64,000 nucleotides of DNA from Rebecca billardiae RCC1528 (taxonomy: Eukaryota; Haptophyta), in assembly GCA_965240325.2 (NCBI GenBank), contig OZ251242.1, positions 186,001 through 250,000 of the forward strand, read 5' to 3'. This document shows positions 11,495-21,766 of this stretch, one piece after another. Within the stretch, counting starts at the first letter, position 1. Each line of letters begins with the position of its first letter. The notes beneath the pieces are model-generated. The model had not been told where the DNA came from. It did no database searches and saw nothing but the letters and a program-made list of their open reading frames with translations. The position numbers and the translations under genes were made by a program.

Positions 11495-14247
11495 ATGGCG
11501 GAGGATCCCGAGCACGAGGCGCTCGCGCCGGGCTCGCTGCGCGCGAGCGCGCCCGCGTGGCAGCCGCGCGTGGACGCACCCGTATGGCACCCGCCCGCGC
11601 CGCCGCCGCCGCCGTACGGAACGCCGCCGCCGCCGCCGCCCGGCGGCTGGCCGCCGCCGCCGTTCGCGCCCGCGCCGCCGCCGCCGCCCGGCGCAATGCT
11701 CATGGCGCAGACGCTGGCGCACGGCATCGCGCCGGGTGGGCTGGCGCTGCAGCCGCCGCCGCCGCTGGGCGCGCCGCCGCCGCCGCACTACGCCGCGCCC
11801 TACTACGGCGGCGCGGGCTACGTCGGCGGCGGCGCGTACGCCGGCGCGGGCTACGCGCCCCACGGCTTTGCGCCGGGCTACGCGGGCGCGGTTGAGTACG
11901 CGCAGGAGGCGGGCGCGTACGAGGACGATGCCGACGACCCCGAGCTGTACGACGACGACGACGCCGAGCCGCCGCCGCCCGCGCGCGTCTGGCCGCGCGC
12001 GCGCGCGCCCTGCGGCGCGTTCCTCAACGGCACGTGCGATCTCGCGCGCCGAGATTGCGATCTGGTGCACGACGCGCTCGCCGCCGTGCAGCTGCGCACG
12101 GGCGTGACGGCGGCGGTGGACGCGTGCGAGGTCGCGCTGGGCCGCGCGCCGCCGCCGGAGCCCGCCGCCGCCGCCGCCGCGCCCGCCGACGCGGCGGCGC
12201 CCGCGGCGGACGCGGCCGGCGGCGGCGCGGCCGGCGGCGGCGCAGCCGGCGGCGCGCTGTGCGTGCTCGACGTGAGCAGCCGGCACTCGCGCGAGGCGGA
12301 GCGCGTGCTCAGCGTGCTCGGTCTGCCCGCCAGCGTGAGCGACGCCGAGCTCCTCGCCACGCTCGGCGCGTACGGCGCGCCGCCATCCCGACTCCTCTCG
12401 CGGCCGCACGCGTCGCACGCGCGTGTGCTGATGGCCGCGCGCGCGGACGCGGCCGCGGCCGCCGCCGACCTCGACGGCTCGGCGCTGGAGCGCTGGTGCC
12501 GCGAGCCGCCGCCGCCGCCGCCGCCGCCGCGCGCCGAGCCGAGCGGCGCGCCCGCCGCCGCCGACGCCGACGCGGACGTCACGGCCGTAACGGTCGCGGT
12601 GGGCGCGGCCGCGGCGGGCGCGGCCGCGCTCGCGAGCGCGAGCGGCGCTGTGGAGGTGGCGTGGGTGGCGCCGTCGCGGACGGTGATCGCGAACCTGTAC
12701 GCGACGAAGCGCGCGGTGGCCGAGCGCGTCGCGGCCGCGTGCGACGGCGTGCCCGTCACGCCCGGCGGCGCGCCGGTGCGCGCCACGTGCGAACCCTCAC
12801 CCACGATCCGCGGCGCGTTTGCAATTCAGCTGCACGGTGTTGCAGAGGCTGCGGGGCAGGAGGCGCTCGGCGCGTTCGTCGCGGAGGTGGGCGGGCGGAA
12901 GCCGGACGCGCTGCTGCTGCCGCCGCTGCCGTTCGACGAGGCCGACGCGCCGCGCCTCGTCCAGAAGGCGCTCCTCGCCTTCGGCCCGCTCGCGCGCTAT
13001 GACGCGCACGCCGCGCGGCGCGCGGCCGTCGCTGAGTTCGAGAGCGCGGCCGACGCACGCGCGGCGTGCGCGGCGCTCGGCGGCAAGCCGCTGGCGCAGC
13101 TGGGCGGGAGCAGCCTCGAGCTGCGCCGCGTGTGGGCGCGCAGCTACGTGCTCCCGCGCGAGGCGCACGCCGCCGTCGCCGGCCGCGTGCGCGACGCCCT
13201 CGCCGCGCTCGCCGCCGAGTCGCCGCCGGCGCGCGCCGACGCGGCTGCGCCAACGGCTGCGCTGCCGGGCGCGCCGCCGGACGCGTCGCGCCGCCCGCCG
13301 CCCGCCGTGGCGGAGCTGCTGGGCGGCGGCGGCGACGACGAGGACGAGGGCGCGGTGACGCTCTCGCTGCGCGCGTACACCGCCCTCGACGCGGCGCGCG
13401 CCGCGGCGCGCGTCGAGCCGCTCGCGCTCGGCGAGCCGCTGCCCTCTCTGTGGCACGGCCGATGGGCACATCCGGACGGCAGGCGCGCGCTCGCCGACGC
13501 GCGCGCGGCCGCGGCCGCCGCCGCTGCCGCCGCCGCCGAGGCCGGCGGGGCCGACGAGGGCGTGGCGTACGCGTGGTGCGACGCGCGGCGGCACGAGCTC
13601 CGGCTGTGGGCGCCCTCCGACGCCGCGGCCGCGCGCCTCCGCGCCGCGCTCGCCCACGCGCACGCGCGGCTGAGCGCCGCGCCTCACGCCGAGCTGCAGT
13701 TGAGCGAAGCTGAGTGTCGGGCGCTGCTGCGAGCTGGCGGCGGCGGCGGCGGCGGCGGCGGGCTGGCGCGCGCGCTCGGCGGCGTGCGCGCGGCGTGTGG
13801 CGCGCGCGCGGCGTACCTGCACCTCTCGAGCCGCGTCCTCTCCCTCGAGCCCCCCGGCGCGAACGGCGACGGCGGCGGCGACGACGTGGCCGACGCCGCC
13901 GACGCGCCGCCAGCGCTCGCCGCAGCGGCGCGCGCGCACCTTGCAGGCCTTGCTGCGAGCCGCGCCGGCGGCGGCGGCGGCGGCGGCGAGGCCGAGGCGG
14001 CGGGCGCGTGCACGCTGTGCGGCCGGCGCGCGGCGGGCGAGAAGGGCGGCGCCGCCAGCGTCGCCCTCGAGGGCTGCGGCCACCGCTACTGCACAGGCTG
14101 CTTCGGCAACTGGTTGGAAGCCGCGGCGACTTGGAGTGCGGACGGCGGCGCGGGCGCGGGCGGCGGCGGTGGCGCGGACGGCCTCGGCGCGCGCTGCCTG
14201 GCGGACGGCTGCGCCGCGCAGCTGGCCGCCGCCGACCTGCGCGCCGC

Positions 14248-14280
<33 letters not shown>

Positions 14281-14848
14281 CGGGCGCGGCGGCAAGGCCG
14301 GCTCGGCGCAGCTTGCCGCCCAGCTCGCGCGCGTCGCGAGTGCTGCCCTCACCGCGCACGCGCGCGCGCGGCGCGCGCGCGCCGAGCGCGGCGTGGCATT
14401 CTGTGTCTCGCCCGCGTGCGCCGGTCTGGCGGTGGCGCGCGCTGACGCGCGCGTCGCGCGCTGCTCGGCGTGCGACGCGTGGCAGTGCGTGCCGTGCGGA
14501 CGCGCGGAGCACACCGGAGTGACTTGCGCGCAGGCGGCGGCGCTCGCGGACGGCGGCGCCGCGCCCGACGCCCACCGCTGCTGCCCCTGCTGCGCGCACC
14601 CGCTCGCAGACCGTGAGCCTGGCTGCGCGGTGCTGCGCTGCGCAGAGTGCGGCGCGCATGCGTGCGGCTGGTGTGGCGACGGCGGCGGCGGCGGCGACGA
14701 CGCCGCGATGCACGGCCACGCGTGCGGCTGCGCCGCGCGGCCGCGAGCCGCGCGCAGCGCGTGCGCGTGCACGGCCGCGCAGCTCGACGCGGCCCTGGGC
14801 GGAGCGGGCGGCGTCGCGCGGCGTTCGCCCCAGCCGACGTCCGAGTAG
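11495..14848 (+). CDS. RBR-type E3 ubiquitin ligase with CCCH finger
   Basis: Single exon, 1117 residues. In order: a Pro/Gly/Tyr-rich N-terminus (1-150); a CCCH-like finger (about 172-190, C-x7-C-x6-C-x3-H); Ala-rich linkers with an RRM-like stretch (about 500-550); and at 839-1060 a RING1 (CTLC, CGHRYC), an IBR (FCVSPAC, CSAC, CVPC) and a RING2 (CCPCCAHPLADREPGC). The Cys in EPGC (about residue 1044) sits where the RBR catalytic cysteine accepts ubiquitin from E2 before passing it to substrate. The region before RING1 (an ELRLWAPSDAAAARLR segment) and the His-rich ending recall the C-terminal half of plant DEAH11/DEAH12 proteins, but no helicase is attached here. A poly-Gly insertion separates RING1 from IBR. 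Probably cytosolic or nuclear, and possibly RNA-linked through its CCCH finger. Confidence 0.85.
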
Positions 14849-15241
14849 GGCGGGCGGTGGCGGCAGCTGCGGTCTCCGCCACCGGGCTCGTCGTCCTTCT
14901 CAGCTGAGACGACTGAGCTCGCGGCGCTGTGCTTCCGCGGGCGTGGCATCGTCAACGACAATAACAGCTCGTCGCACGCATTTCGTGCGTCACTACTGTC
15001 AGCTGCAGCATCGCCATCGTCAACGGTGCATCATCCGCGCACTACTGCTGCTTGCCGCGCGAGCCCGACGATCAACAAATAAGCAGGCGCCGCGTCGAAT
15101 AAAGTTCATCCGCGTACTGCTACTGCGTACTGCTATAATGACGACGCCGACCGCGCCGTGCGTGCGCGCGGTCCGTCCGGTCGCGCCGAGCTCACGACGA
15201 GCCACCGCCGCACACGGGCCCAGGCCGGCCGGGCGCGCCCC
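14849..15241. other. convergent intergenic region
   Basis: 393 bp between the ends of two convergent genes. No RNA gene or repeat is recognised; presumably it holds both 3' UTRs. Confidence 0.5.
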
Positions 15242-15244
15242 TCA

Positions 15245-15281
<37 letters not shown>

Positions 15282-16961
15282 TCCGCGCCCGCGCCGTCCG
15301 CGCACGCGCCGAGGGCCGCCGTGTCGAATTCAAACTCGTTCGCCTCTGCGCCCCTCGGCGGCAGCAGCTCGCGCGCGCCCGCGGCGAGGACCTCGTCGAA
15401 GCGCGCCTCAACGTTCTCGAGGTACGCGCTCCGCTCGATCGTCTCGTCCACCGCGGCGTGCAGCGCGGCGCGCAGCCGCCCCACCCACGCGGCGCGCGGC
15501 TCACCGCCCGCGCGCACCGAGCGTCTCTCCTCGACCGATCGCTCGGCGCGCGCCGACACCGTCTGCGCGAGCGCGCGGAGCAAGAAGTCGTGCGCGGGGA
15601 TGCCGGGCGCGTCGCGCGCGCCAAGGACCCAAGGAAGATGGAACGCGTCGGTCGCGACGGCGAGCGTGAGGTGCAGCGACGGGGCTGCCGCCTCCGCCGC
15701 CTCCGCCGCCTCGCCCTCGGCGCACGCCGGCTGCTCGGCGGCGCCGCGCCGCGCTGCGCTGGCCGCCGCACCCGCCGCACCCACCGCCGTCGCCGCCGCA
15801 CCCGCCGCCGCACCCGCCGCCGCACCCGCCGCCGTCGCCGCCGCACCCGCCGCGCCCGTCGCCGCGGTGGACGTGAGGTGCACGGCGCCGCGCGGCACGT
15901 AGAGGAGGTCGCCCGGGCGCAGGACGACGTCGGTGTGCGGCGGCCCGAGCGCCGCGACGTCGAGCTTCGCGTCCGCCCGCGTGCCGAACGAGTGCCGCGG
16001 CTCCTGCAGCGGCAGCATCATCGGCGCGTGCAGCCACAGCCGCCACCGCTTCCGCCCGCCCAGCTGCGCAATGAAAAAATCGTGCTGGTCGTTGTGCGCG
16101 TCGATGCCGACCTCGAGGCCAGGCGGCGCGAGGTACGCGTTGACGTTGACGCGCCGGCCGAGCGAGGCCGAGAGCGCGCGGCACAGCGCGCGCACCGACC
16201 CCGCCTCCGCCCACTTCTGCACAGAGTTGAAGACGGCCGTCAGCCCCTCGCCCAGCGCGCGGCGCACGTGCGCGCCGGTCGCCGCGGCCGGCGGCGCCGG
16301 CAGCCATGCTGGCGACGCCGGCCGATAGAAGGCGCCGTCGAGGACGCGGAACTCGCGCCGGCTGCCGGCGCTCGAGGCGGGCGCGGACGACTCGCCGTCC
16401 TTGCCCGTGTGCGTCGAGAGGCCCGTCGCGCTGAACTCGGTGCGCTCGTCGAGCAAGTGCGCCACCGTCATCCGGCGCGCGCCGGCGCGGCCGCGGCTTG
16501 CGGCGCGCCCGCCGCCTTCGCCGCCACCGCCGCCTTCGCCGCCGCCCGCCGGCTCGACGGCGTCGACGAAGAAGCCGTCGGTCCGGATGAGCGCGGGCGC
16601 GCGCTCCCACCAGCGCGCCGCGAAGCCCTCCGACGCGAGCCAGCCCAAGACGCAGCCGGGGCCCGCGCCGTCGGGCAGCGGCGCAAGCGGCGCCGGCGGC
16701 GCGTCGGCCGCGGCCTCGGCGGCCGAGCCGTTGGCCACACTGCCAGAGCGCCGCGCCGCCACCGCCACGGCCTCCGGCGGCTCCGGCGGCGTGGCGGCGG
16801 TTGGCGCGGCGGCGGCGAGCGCCGCCTCCGCGCGCGCCACGTCCGACTCCGCCAGCGCGCGCAGCTCGGCGTACCGCGCGTCGAGCAGCAGCCGCGCCGC
16901 CTCCCGCGCCTCCCAACTCGCCTCCGCCTCCTTGCGCGCCGTGTCATCCGTCCAACGCGCG

Positions 16962-16992
<31 letters not shown>

Positions 16993-18175
16993 TGCCGCCG
17001 CCGCCGCCGCCCTGCTTGCGGCGCTCGCCCTTGGAGTAGACGGCGCCGACGTCGAGCATGCGCGCGCGCTCGCCCTCCGCGCCGCCGAGCAGCGCCGCCC
17101 CGAAGTGCGCCTCGACGAGCGCGGGCATCGAAGCCGGCAGCTGTGAATAGTCAACGACCGCACCCGCGCCCGCGGCCGCGGCGGCAGTGTGGCCGGCGCG
17201 CGCCGCGCGCTCGGCCGCGCGCGCGCGCAGCGCGCCGTCGCAGAGCGCGGCGACGTGCGCGGCGCAGTACGCCTCGTCCGCGAGCAGCGAGAGCCGCCGC
17301 GCCGCGCCCGCCGCCGCCGCCCCCTTCTCCTCGCCGCCGTACATCGCTCGCAGCGCCGAGCGCACCGGAGGGATCGGGTCCTCACGCCCGCGCAGGCACG
17401 GGGTGACCCAGCCGGGCGGCAGGCCCGCCATCCCGACCGTGCGGAGCTGCGAGACGAGGCTGGGCACGGGCGCGCGCGCGACGAAGAGCCAGGGCGTGCG
17501 CGGGAACACGCGCGACACGAGCACGTCCAGCCGCGCCGAGAGCACGCTCTGCATTTTGACGAAGCACGCGGCGGGCGCGCGCGCGGCCGTGCCGAGCTTG
17601 AGGTACGGCCCGCCGGTGTCGACGGTGAGCGTCGAGCAGAGGAGCGTGCCCACGTCGCGCGCGAGGGTGAGCAGCGCGGGCGGGCACGCGCGCTCGTCGT
17701 CCGGCTCGCGCACGCACGGCCTGAGCACCTCGGCCAGCGGCTCGGGCTCGCTGAGCACGCGGAAGCGGTTGACGCTCGCGAGCATGTTGGCGACCGCGGT
17801 CGACGCGGTGCGCGCCGGGTGGAAGACGAGGCCGTGCGGCCCGGCGTGCCGGCGCGCGTCGGCGGGGCCGAGCGCGTCGAGCGCGATGTCGAGGGGCAGG
17901 CTCGCCTGCCGCCCGTCCGCCTCGCACCGCGAGTGGCGCACGAGGTCGGAGAAGAAGGAGAGAGCCGGCGGGTCGGCCGCGTGCGCGTCAAAGTCGAGCG
18001 GGCAGAGCGTGACGAAGAGCGCGGCGCGCGGCGCGGCGTGGAGCGCGGAGCCGTCGGCGGCGTGCACGCGCACGGGCACCCACGCCGCCGGCGGCGGAGA
18101 CGCCGGCGCTGCCGCCGGCTCCGCCGCCGCCGTCGCGAGCGCCACGCCGAGCGGGAGGGCGAGCGCCGCCGGCAT
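15242..18175 (-). CDS. sulfotransferase-like/JmjC (cupin-4) fusion protein
   Basis: Single exon, 977 residues from ATG 18175; an in-frame ATG at 18250 would add 25. It opens with a hydrophobic signal-like segment (LALPLGVALATAA). Residues about 110-330 resemble a sulfotransferase P-loop fold: FHPARTASTAVANML resembles the 5'-phosphosulfate loop, WLFVARAPVPSLVSQL the 3'-phosphate region, and YSQLP followed by AHFG is typical of that family. A poly-Gly linker follows. Residues about 640-800 form a JmjC/cupin-4 oxygenase core: NVNAYLAPPG, then H692-N-D694 (HNDQHDFFIAQLGGRKRW), then H766 in VPRGAVHL as the third Fe(II) ligand. MINA53/NO66-type enzymes hydroxylate ribosomal-protein histidines using 2-oxoglutarate. 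Both halves look complete, so it may be bifunctional. The tail is poly-Ala. The gene is head to head with an F-box/RCC1 gene. Confidence 0.75.
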
Positions 18176-18301
18176 CCTTCGCGATCCGGACGACGCACGG
18201 GCCGGACAAAGCAACCGACGACGACACCGGGCAGAAGCCCAGGAAGGCATCCGCCGCGTTATTGCATGATGACCAGGTGGCACGGCACCACCACAAGGGC
18301 G
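18176..18301. promoter_or_regulatory. bidirectional promoter interval
   Basis: At most 126 bp separate the minus-strand fusion gene from the plus-strand F-box/RCC1 gene, and only 15 bp if the upstream ATGs (18250 and 18266) are used. Both transcripts must start in or overlap this interval. No TATA box is visible. Confidence 0.5.
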
Positions 18302-19786
18302 ATGGCCGCGGCACGGGCGCGCGCGACGGGCCAGACGCTCTGCGACCTGCCGGCCGAGCTGATCGAGCGCATCGTCGCGCTGCTGCCCGCCGTCGACCTC
18401 GCCCGCCTGAGCGCCGTCTCGCGCTTCTTCCGCAGCGCGCAGCTGATCGAGCACTTGCTGCGCGAGCGCGCGCGCGCGCGCGGGCACGCGCGCGCGATGC
18501 CGGACGCGCTGCCGCCGGATGCGCGCACCTGGCTGGAGGAGCTCCTGCTTCGCGAGCGCGTGCACGAGCTGGCGGGCGCGCACGCCGCCGTCGTCGCCGC
18601 CGTCGACGCGCAGCTGGTGACGAAGAGTGCAATCGTCGGCGCCGACGGCGCGCTGCTCACGTGCGGCGAGGAGGCGGTGCTGGACGAGGAGGGCAACCCG
18701 ACGGGCGAGTTCCGCTCGCCGGCGGCGATCGACCAGCCGTCGGCGCCGCGCGCGCTCGTGCCCACGCGCGCGCCCTCGCTCGGCGCGGTGCGCGTCGTCT
18801 CGGTCGCGGCGGGCGTCGACCACCTGCTGGCGCTGAGCGAAAGCGGCGCCGTGTTCGCGTGCGGCGTCAACGCGCAAGGGCAGCTGGGGCGGGGGCACCG
18901 GCTCGAGTGCGACCGGTTCGTGCCCGTGGTGCTGCTCGGCCCGGAGCACGCGCACTCCGGGCCCGTCGTGTGCATCGCCGCCGGCTCGCGCCACAGCCTC
19001 GCGCTCAGCGCTGGCGGCTGTGTGTACAGCTGGGGCTGGAATTGGTATGGCCAGCTCGGCCACGGCGACACGAAGGAGCGGTGGGTGCCGACGCGCGTCG
19101 AGGCGCTCGAGGGCGTGCGCGTGGGCGGTATTGCCGCGGGGAGCGCGCACACGCTGCTCCTCTCCGCGAGCGGCGCCGTCTACTCGTGCGGCCACAGCCA
19201 CTACGGCCAGCTCGGCCACGGCGACCAGCAGCACAGGCGCACGCCGAGGCGGGTCGGCATGCCCGCGGGCGTGCGCGCGGTGCACGTGAGCGCGGGCGCC
19301 GAGCACAGCCTGGTGGTGAGCAGCGCGGGCGACGTGTACTCGTTCGGCCGCGGCGAGCACGGCCGCCTCGGCTACAGCGTCCACCTCGCGCAGAACATCT
19401 CGGCGCACGCGCCCAAGCGCGTGCTCAGGCTCGCGGGCATGCACGCCGTGCGCGCGAGCGCGGGCGCGGTCGGCAGCGCGGTGCTGGGCGCGGACGGCAG
19501 CGTGCACGCGTTCGGGCACAACGGCGCGCTGCAGCTCGGGCTGGGGAGGGCGCACAAGTACGTGCGCCACCCGGAGCGCGTGTGCGCCTTCGGCGCCCGG
19601 CGCGTCGTCGGCTGCGCGCTCGGCCGCCACCACGCGCTCTTCGTGACGGCCGACGGCGGCGTGCACGCGTGCGGCGCGCGCACGGCCGCGCTCGGCCTTG
19701 GCGAGACCGCCGCCGTCGCCGGGCTCCCCGCGCGCGGCCCTGAGCGCATCGCGCACTGCCCGCTCGCGCGCGCGCCGGCCGACTAG
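18302..19786 (+). CDS. F-box/RCC1-repeat protein
   Basis: Single exon, about 494 residues from ATG 18302; ATG 18266 would add 12. An F-box lies at the N-terminus (LCDLPAELIERIVALLPAVD), which would bind Skp1 in an SCF ubiquitin ligase. From about residue 150, RCC1-type blades follow, each with the H-x-L-x-L-S-x-x-G-x-V-[FY]-x-[CW]-G pattern and a GQLGHGD turn. At least five repeats are clear (SRHSLALS, YSWGWNWYGQLGHGD, YSCGHSHYGQLGHGD, FGRGEHGRLG, FGHNGALQLGLG). The propeller would select substrates or bind a partner. A decayed relative of the N-terminus lies at 51469-51760. The substrate is unknown. Confidence 0.85.
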   Translation: MAAARARATGQTLCDLPAELIERIVALLPAVDLARLSAVSRFFRSAQLIEHLLRERARARGHARAMPDALPPDARTWLEELLLRERVHELAGAHAAVVAAVDAQLVTKSAIVGADGALLTCGEEAVLDEEGNPTGEFRSPAAIDQPSAPRALVPTRAPSLGAVRVVSVAAGVDHLLALSESGAVFACGVNAQGQLGRGHRLECDRFVPVVLLGPEHAHSGPVVCIAAGSRHSLALSAGGCVYSWGWNWYGQLGHGDTKERWVPTRVEALEGVRVGGIAAGSAHTLLLSASGAVYSCGHSHYGQLGHGDQQHRRTPRRVGMPAGVRAVHVSAGAEHSLVVSSAGDVYSFGRGEHGRLGYSVHLAQNISAHAPKRVLRLAGMHAVRASAGAVGSAVLGADGSVHAFGHNGALQLGLGRAHKYVRHPERVCAFGARRVVGCALGRHHALFVTADGGVHACGARTAALGLGETAAVAGLPARGPERIAHCPLARAPAD

Positions 19787-19941
19787 CGGCTAGACTTCGT
19801 CCAGTGGCAACTGACACTTGAATAATCGAAAAGACACAACTGCTGCCAGTTTGCATCGTGCATGCTCCGCAGCCGGACGACCACGACTGCTCCGCGAAGC
19901 GTCGCGGCCGCCCGCCATCACTCAGCCCTCTCACGCCCGCC

Positions 19942-20527
19942 ATGCCGAACGCCGCCAAGCTCGTCGCGCCGCAGACGCTCACGTGCGCGATGGGATGATT
20001 CTGGGTGCGCGCCGCGCCTCGCCCGCGCCCGTCGCGCGCGCGCCCTTCATTCCCACGCCCTCCCGCCGCTCGGCCCGCCCACCCGCGCCGGCCGCGCCGG
20101 CCGCCCGCCGCGCCATCAGGGCCCCCAGGAGCTGTTCGATCGCGTGGCCGGCGTGCTGAGCACGCGCGTGGGCTACACGGGCGGCTCGAACCCGGCGCCA
20201 ACGTACCACTCGGTGTGCAAGGGCGACGGGCACTACGAGGCGATCCGCGTCGAGTTCGACCCCGCCGTCATCTCGTACTCTCAGCTGCTGCAGTCCACGT
20301 TCCTCAGCCGGGGCCACGCGCCCAAGGCGAAGCGCCAGTACGCGTCCGCCGTCTTCGTGCACGACGAGGCGCAGAAGAGCGCGGCGGTGCGCGCGCTGAA
20401 GGCGGCCGGGATGGAGCACGCCGTCACCGTCACCGACGCCACCGAGTGGCACGACGCGGAGGAGTACCACCAGAAGTATTATGCGCGCGCGGCCGGCGGG
20501 CTCGCGTGCCCGCGCCCGCGCCACTGA
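19942..20527 (+). CDS. msrA: selenocysteine-type peptide methionine sulfoxide reductase A
   Basis: Two exons, 19942-20004 and 20120-20527 (156 residues). The junction is phase 0 with donor GTGCGC. MsrA reduces methionine-S-sulfoxide in proteins and peptides. The family signature GCFWG is present, but its Cys codon is TGA at 19996-19998, so the protein reads MG-U-FW at the splice point and then GPQELFDRVAGVLSTRVGYT. Downstream, YEAIRVEFDP, QYASAVFVHD and AEEYHQKYY are typical MsrA. A Cys near the C-terminus (GLACPRP) could resolve the selenenic intermediate. A SECIS-like hairpin follows in the 3' UTR. Sec-containing MsrA is known from Chlamydomonas and other eukaryotes. The alternative, a nonsense mutation, is unlikely given the exact position and the SECIS. 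Confidence 0.88.
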
Positions 20528-20564
20528 CGAGCGGGCGCGCTGCGCGCGACACGCTGCGGCCGCG

Positions 20565-20656
20565 GCGGAGCAGAGATGACGCGCCATGCCGAACACGGTA
20601 CGTCACCCGCCTCGGCGGGCGACCGTAGGCATCGTGCTGAGACCCGACTGCTCCGC
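20565..20656 (+). promoter_or_regulatory. SECIS element (type II) in msrA 3' UTR
   Basis: Helix I: GCGGAGCAG (20565-20573) pairs with CTGCTCCGC (20648-20656), 9 bp. Quartet: ATGA at 20576-20579 faces TGAG at 20638-20641. Helix II: 20581-20590 pairs with 20628-20637, 9 of 10 pairs including one G-U. Unpaired AA (20592-20593) follows 12 nt after ATGA. An extra apical stem ACGGT/ACCGT (20595-20599 with 20622-20626) plus a GC-rich hairpin makes it type II. It would recruit SBP2 and EFSec to decode the msrA UGA. Drawn by hand from the sequence. Confidence 0.82.
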
Positions 20657-21195
20657 GCGCCGCGCCGACGTGTCGTCGTGCTGCCTAGTGCCTGACGTCG
20701 TCGTTTACTTGAGTGATGATCGCCTAGGGCTGGTCGGGCAGCAGACTGGCGGCGGCCGGCGCTGCTCGCCTGCTGCTGTCTGTCGCGCAGCAGACTGGCC
20801 CCCGCGGCCGTGCTGAGGCGAGTCATCAGTTCGATGCTGACGATGATTGAACAGCAGCAATTGATTCAGTCATGTCATCCGAGTGACGCTGTGACGGCAA
20901 CGGTGGCACTCACGGATGTCGTCGAAGAGTCTCAGCATATTATGCGCTATATATAGATATATTGCAGACGATGACCGTAGTTGTATGACAGTGTCATCAT
21001 CAATGTTGCCACCGGCACAGCGACACTGCGACACCGACCGCGCCGCTCGGCGCGTCAGCGCGCCGCTCGGCGCGTCAGCGCCATGCCCATGGCCCGCAGC
21101 CACTGCCAGCGCCGCGCCGCGCAGCACTCGTCGAGTCGTCGCGGGCTCACCGACGCGCGCGCCGCACCCACGGCGGGCGGCGGCGGCGCGCGCGG
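20657..21195. other. intergenic stretch, no gene seen
   Basis: 539 bp without a supported gene. It contains a short tandem duplication (CGCGCCGCTCGGCGCGTCAG twice, about 21040-21080) and an AT-rich ATATATAG patch near 20950. Confidence 0.5.
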
Positions 21196-21537
21196 TCATG
21201 TCTGCCCCTTGCACACCGTCGAGTCCACGCGGTTTGGGCTCGCGCACGGCATGAGCCCATAGTCGCCGTTGCCAAAGGCCTCAACGAGCGGCACCTGGTG
21301 CCCCATCGTCTGCACGAAGGCGGAGGCGCCCGTGAAGGCGTTCGAGTCGAGGAACTTGGGGATGTACCCGACCCGGTCGGTGTGCCGCCAGTCGAACCCC
21401 GCGTCCACGCCGTAGTCGACGCCGAGCGACACGCCCTGCTCGGGATTGCCCCACAGGTAGTATGTGTCGGCAAAGATCGGGTCCTCAGGCATCTGCTCCT
21501 GGTAGGGCGTGCCGCCGTGCGCGCCCACGCCGGGCAT
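21196..21537 (-). CDS. small conserved-looking protein of unknown function
   Basis: 113 residues, single exon, start ATG at 21537. The composition is balanced and protein-like (for example [32 protein letters not shown]), unlike the Arg/Ala/Pro-rich antisense frames nearby. No signal peptide, membrane segment or known domain is recognised. Rich in Gly, aromatic and acidic residues, so probably a small soluble protein or the last exon of a longer gene. It diverges from HSP70, with 687 bp between the two starts. Function not assigned. Confidence 0.6.
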   Translation of the reverse strand: MPGVGAHGGTPYQEQMPEDPIFADTYYLWGNPEQGVSLGVDYGVDAGFDWRHTDRVGYIPKFLDSNAFTGASAFVQTMGHQVPLVEAFGNGDYGLMPCASPNRVDSTVCKGQT

Positions 21538-21744
21538 GACGGCGGGGCGCGGCGGCGGCGGGAGCCACGGCCCGAGGCGGCGTCGGCGCGCGGCCGGGCG
21601 CGAGCGTCGGCGAGCGGCACCCGCACTGGGTGCTGGTGCGCCGTCCTCGTCTCGGTTTGCTTGCTTGCTTCTCAACAATGGCGGCGCCGCGTTTGCGCCC
21701 GGACGAGCTTGGAGAGCTTCAACCCGGACGCCGAGACTGGTCGG

Positions 21745-21766
21745 CGAGAAGATTCGCAAGATTCCG
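21745..21766. promoter_or_regulatory. candidate heat-shock element
   Basis: GAA-ga-TTC-gc-AAG-at-TCC is an alternating nGAAn/nTTCn array with two perfect and two imperfect units. It lies about 460 bp upstream of the HSP70 start and about 210 bp upstream of the divergent small gene. HSF trimers bind such arrays. A match this short could be chance. Confidence 0.35.

Noticed and set aside
15158-17146. Very long plus-strand open frames opposite the sulfotransferase/JmjC gene
   Set aside because: Arg/Ala-dominated shadow of the antisense gene; no domain, and the opposite strand has clear family motifs.
15242-19756. 1504-codon minus-strand frame as a single gene
   Set aside because: The part above 18250 is antisense to the F-box/RCC1 gene and has shadow composition; the signal-like start at 18175 is more credible.
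19996-19998. Nonsense mutation making msrA a pseudogene
   Set aside because: The TGA is precisely at the catalytic Cys position, the rest of the gene is intact, and a SECIS with all core features follows.
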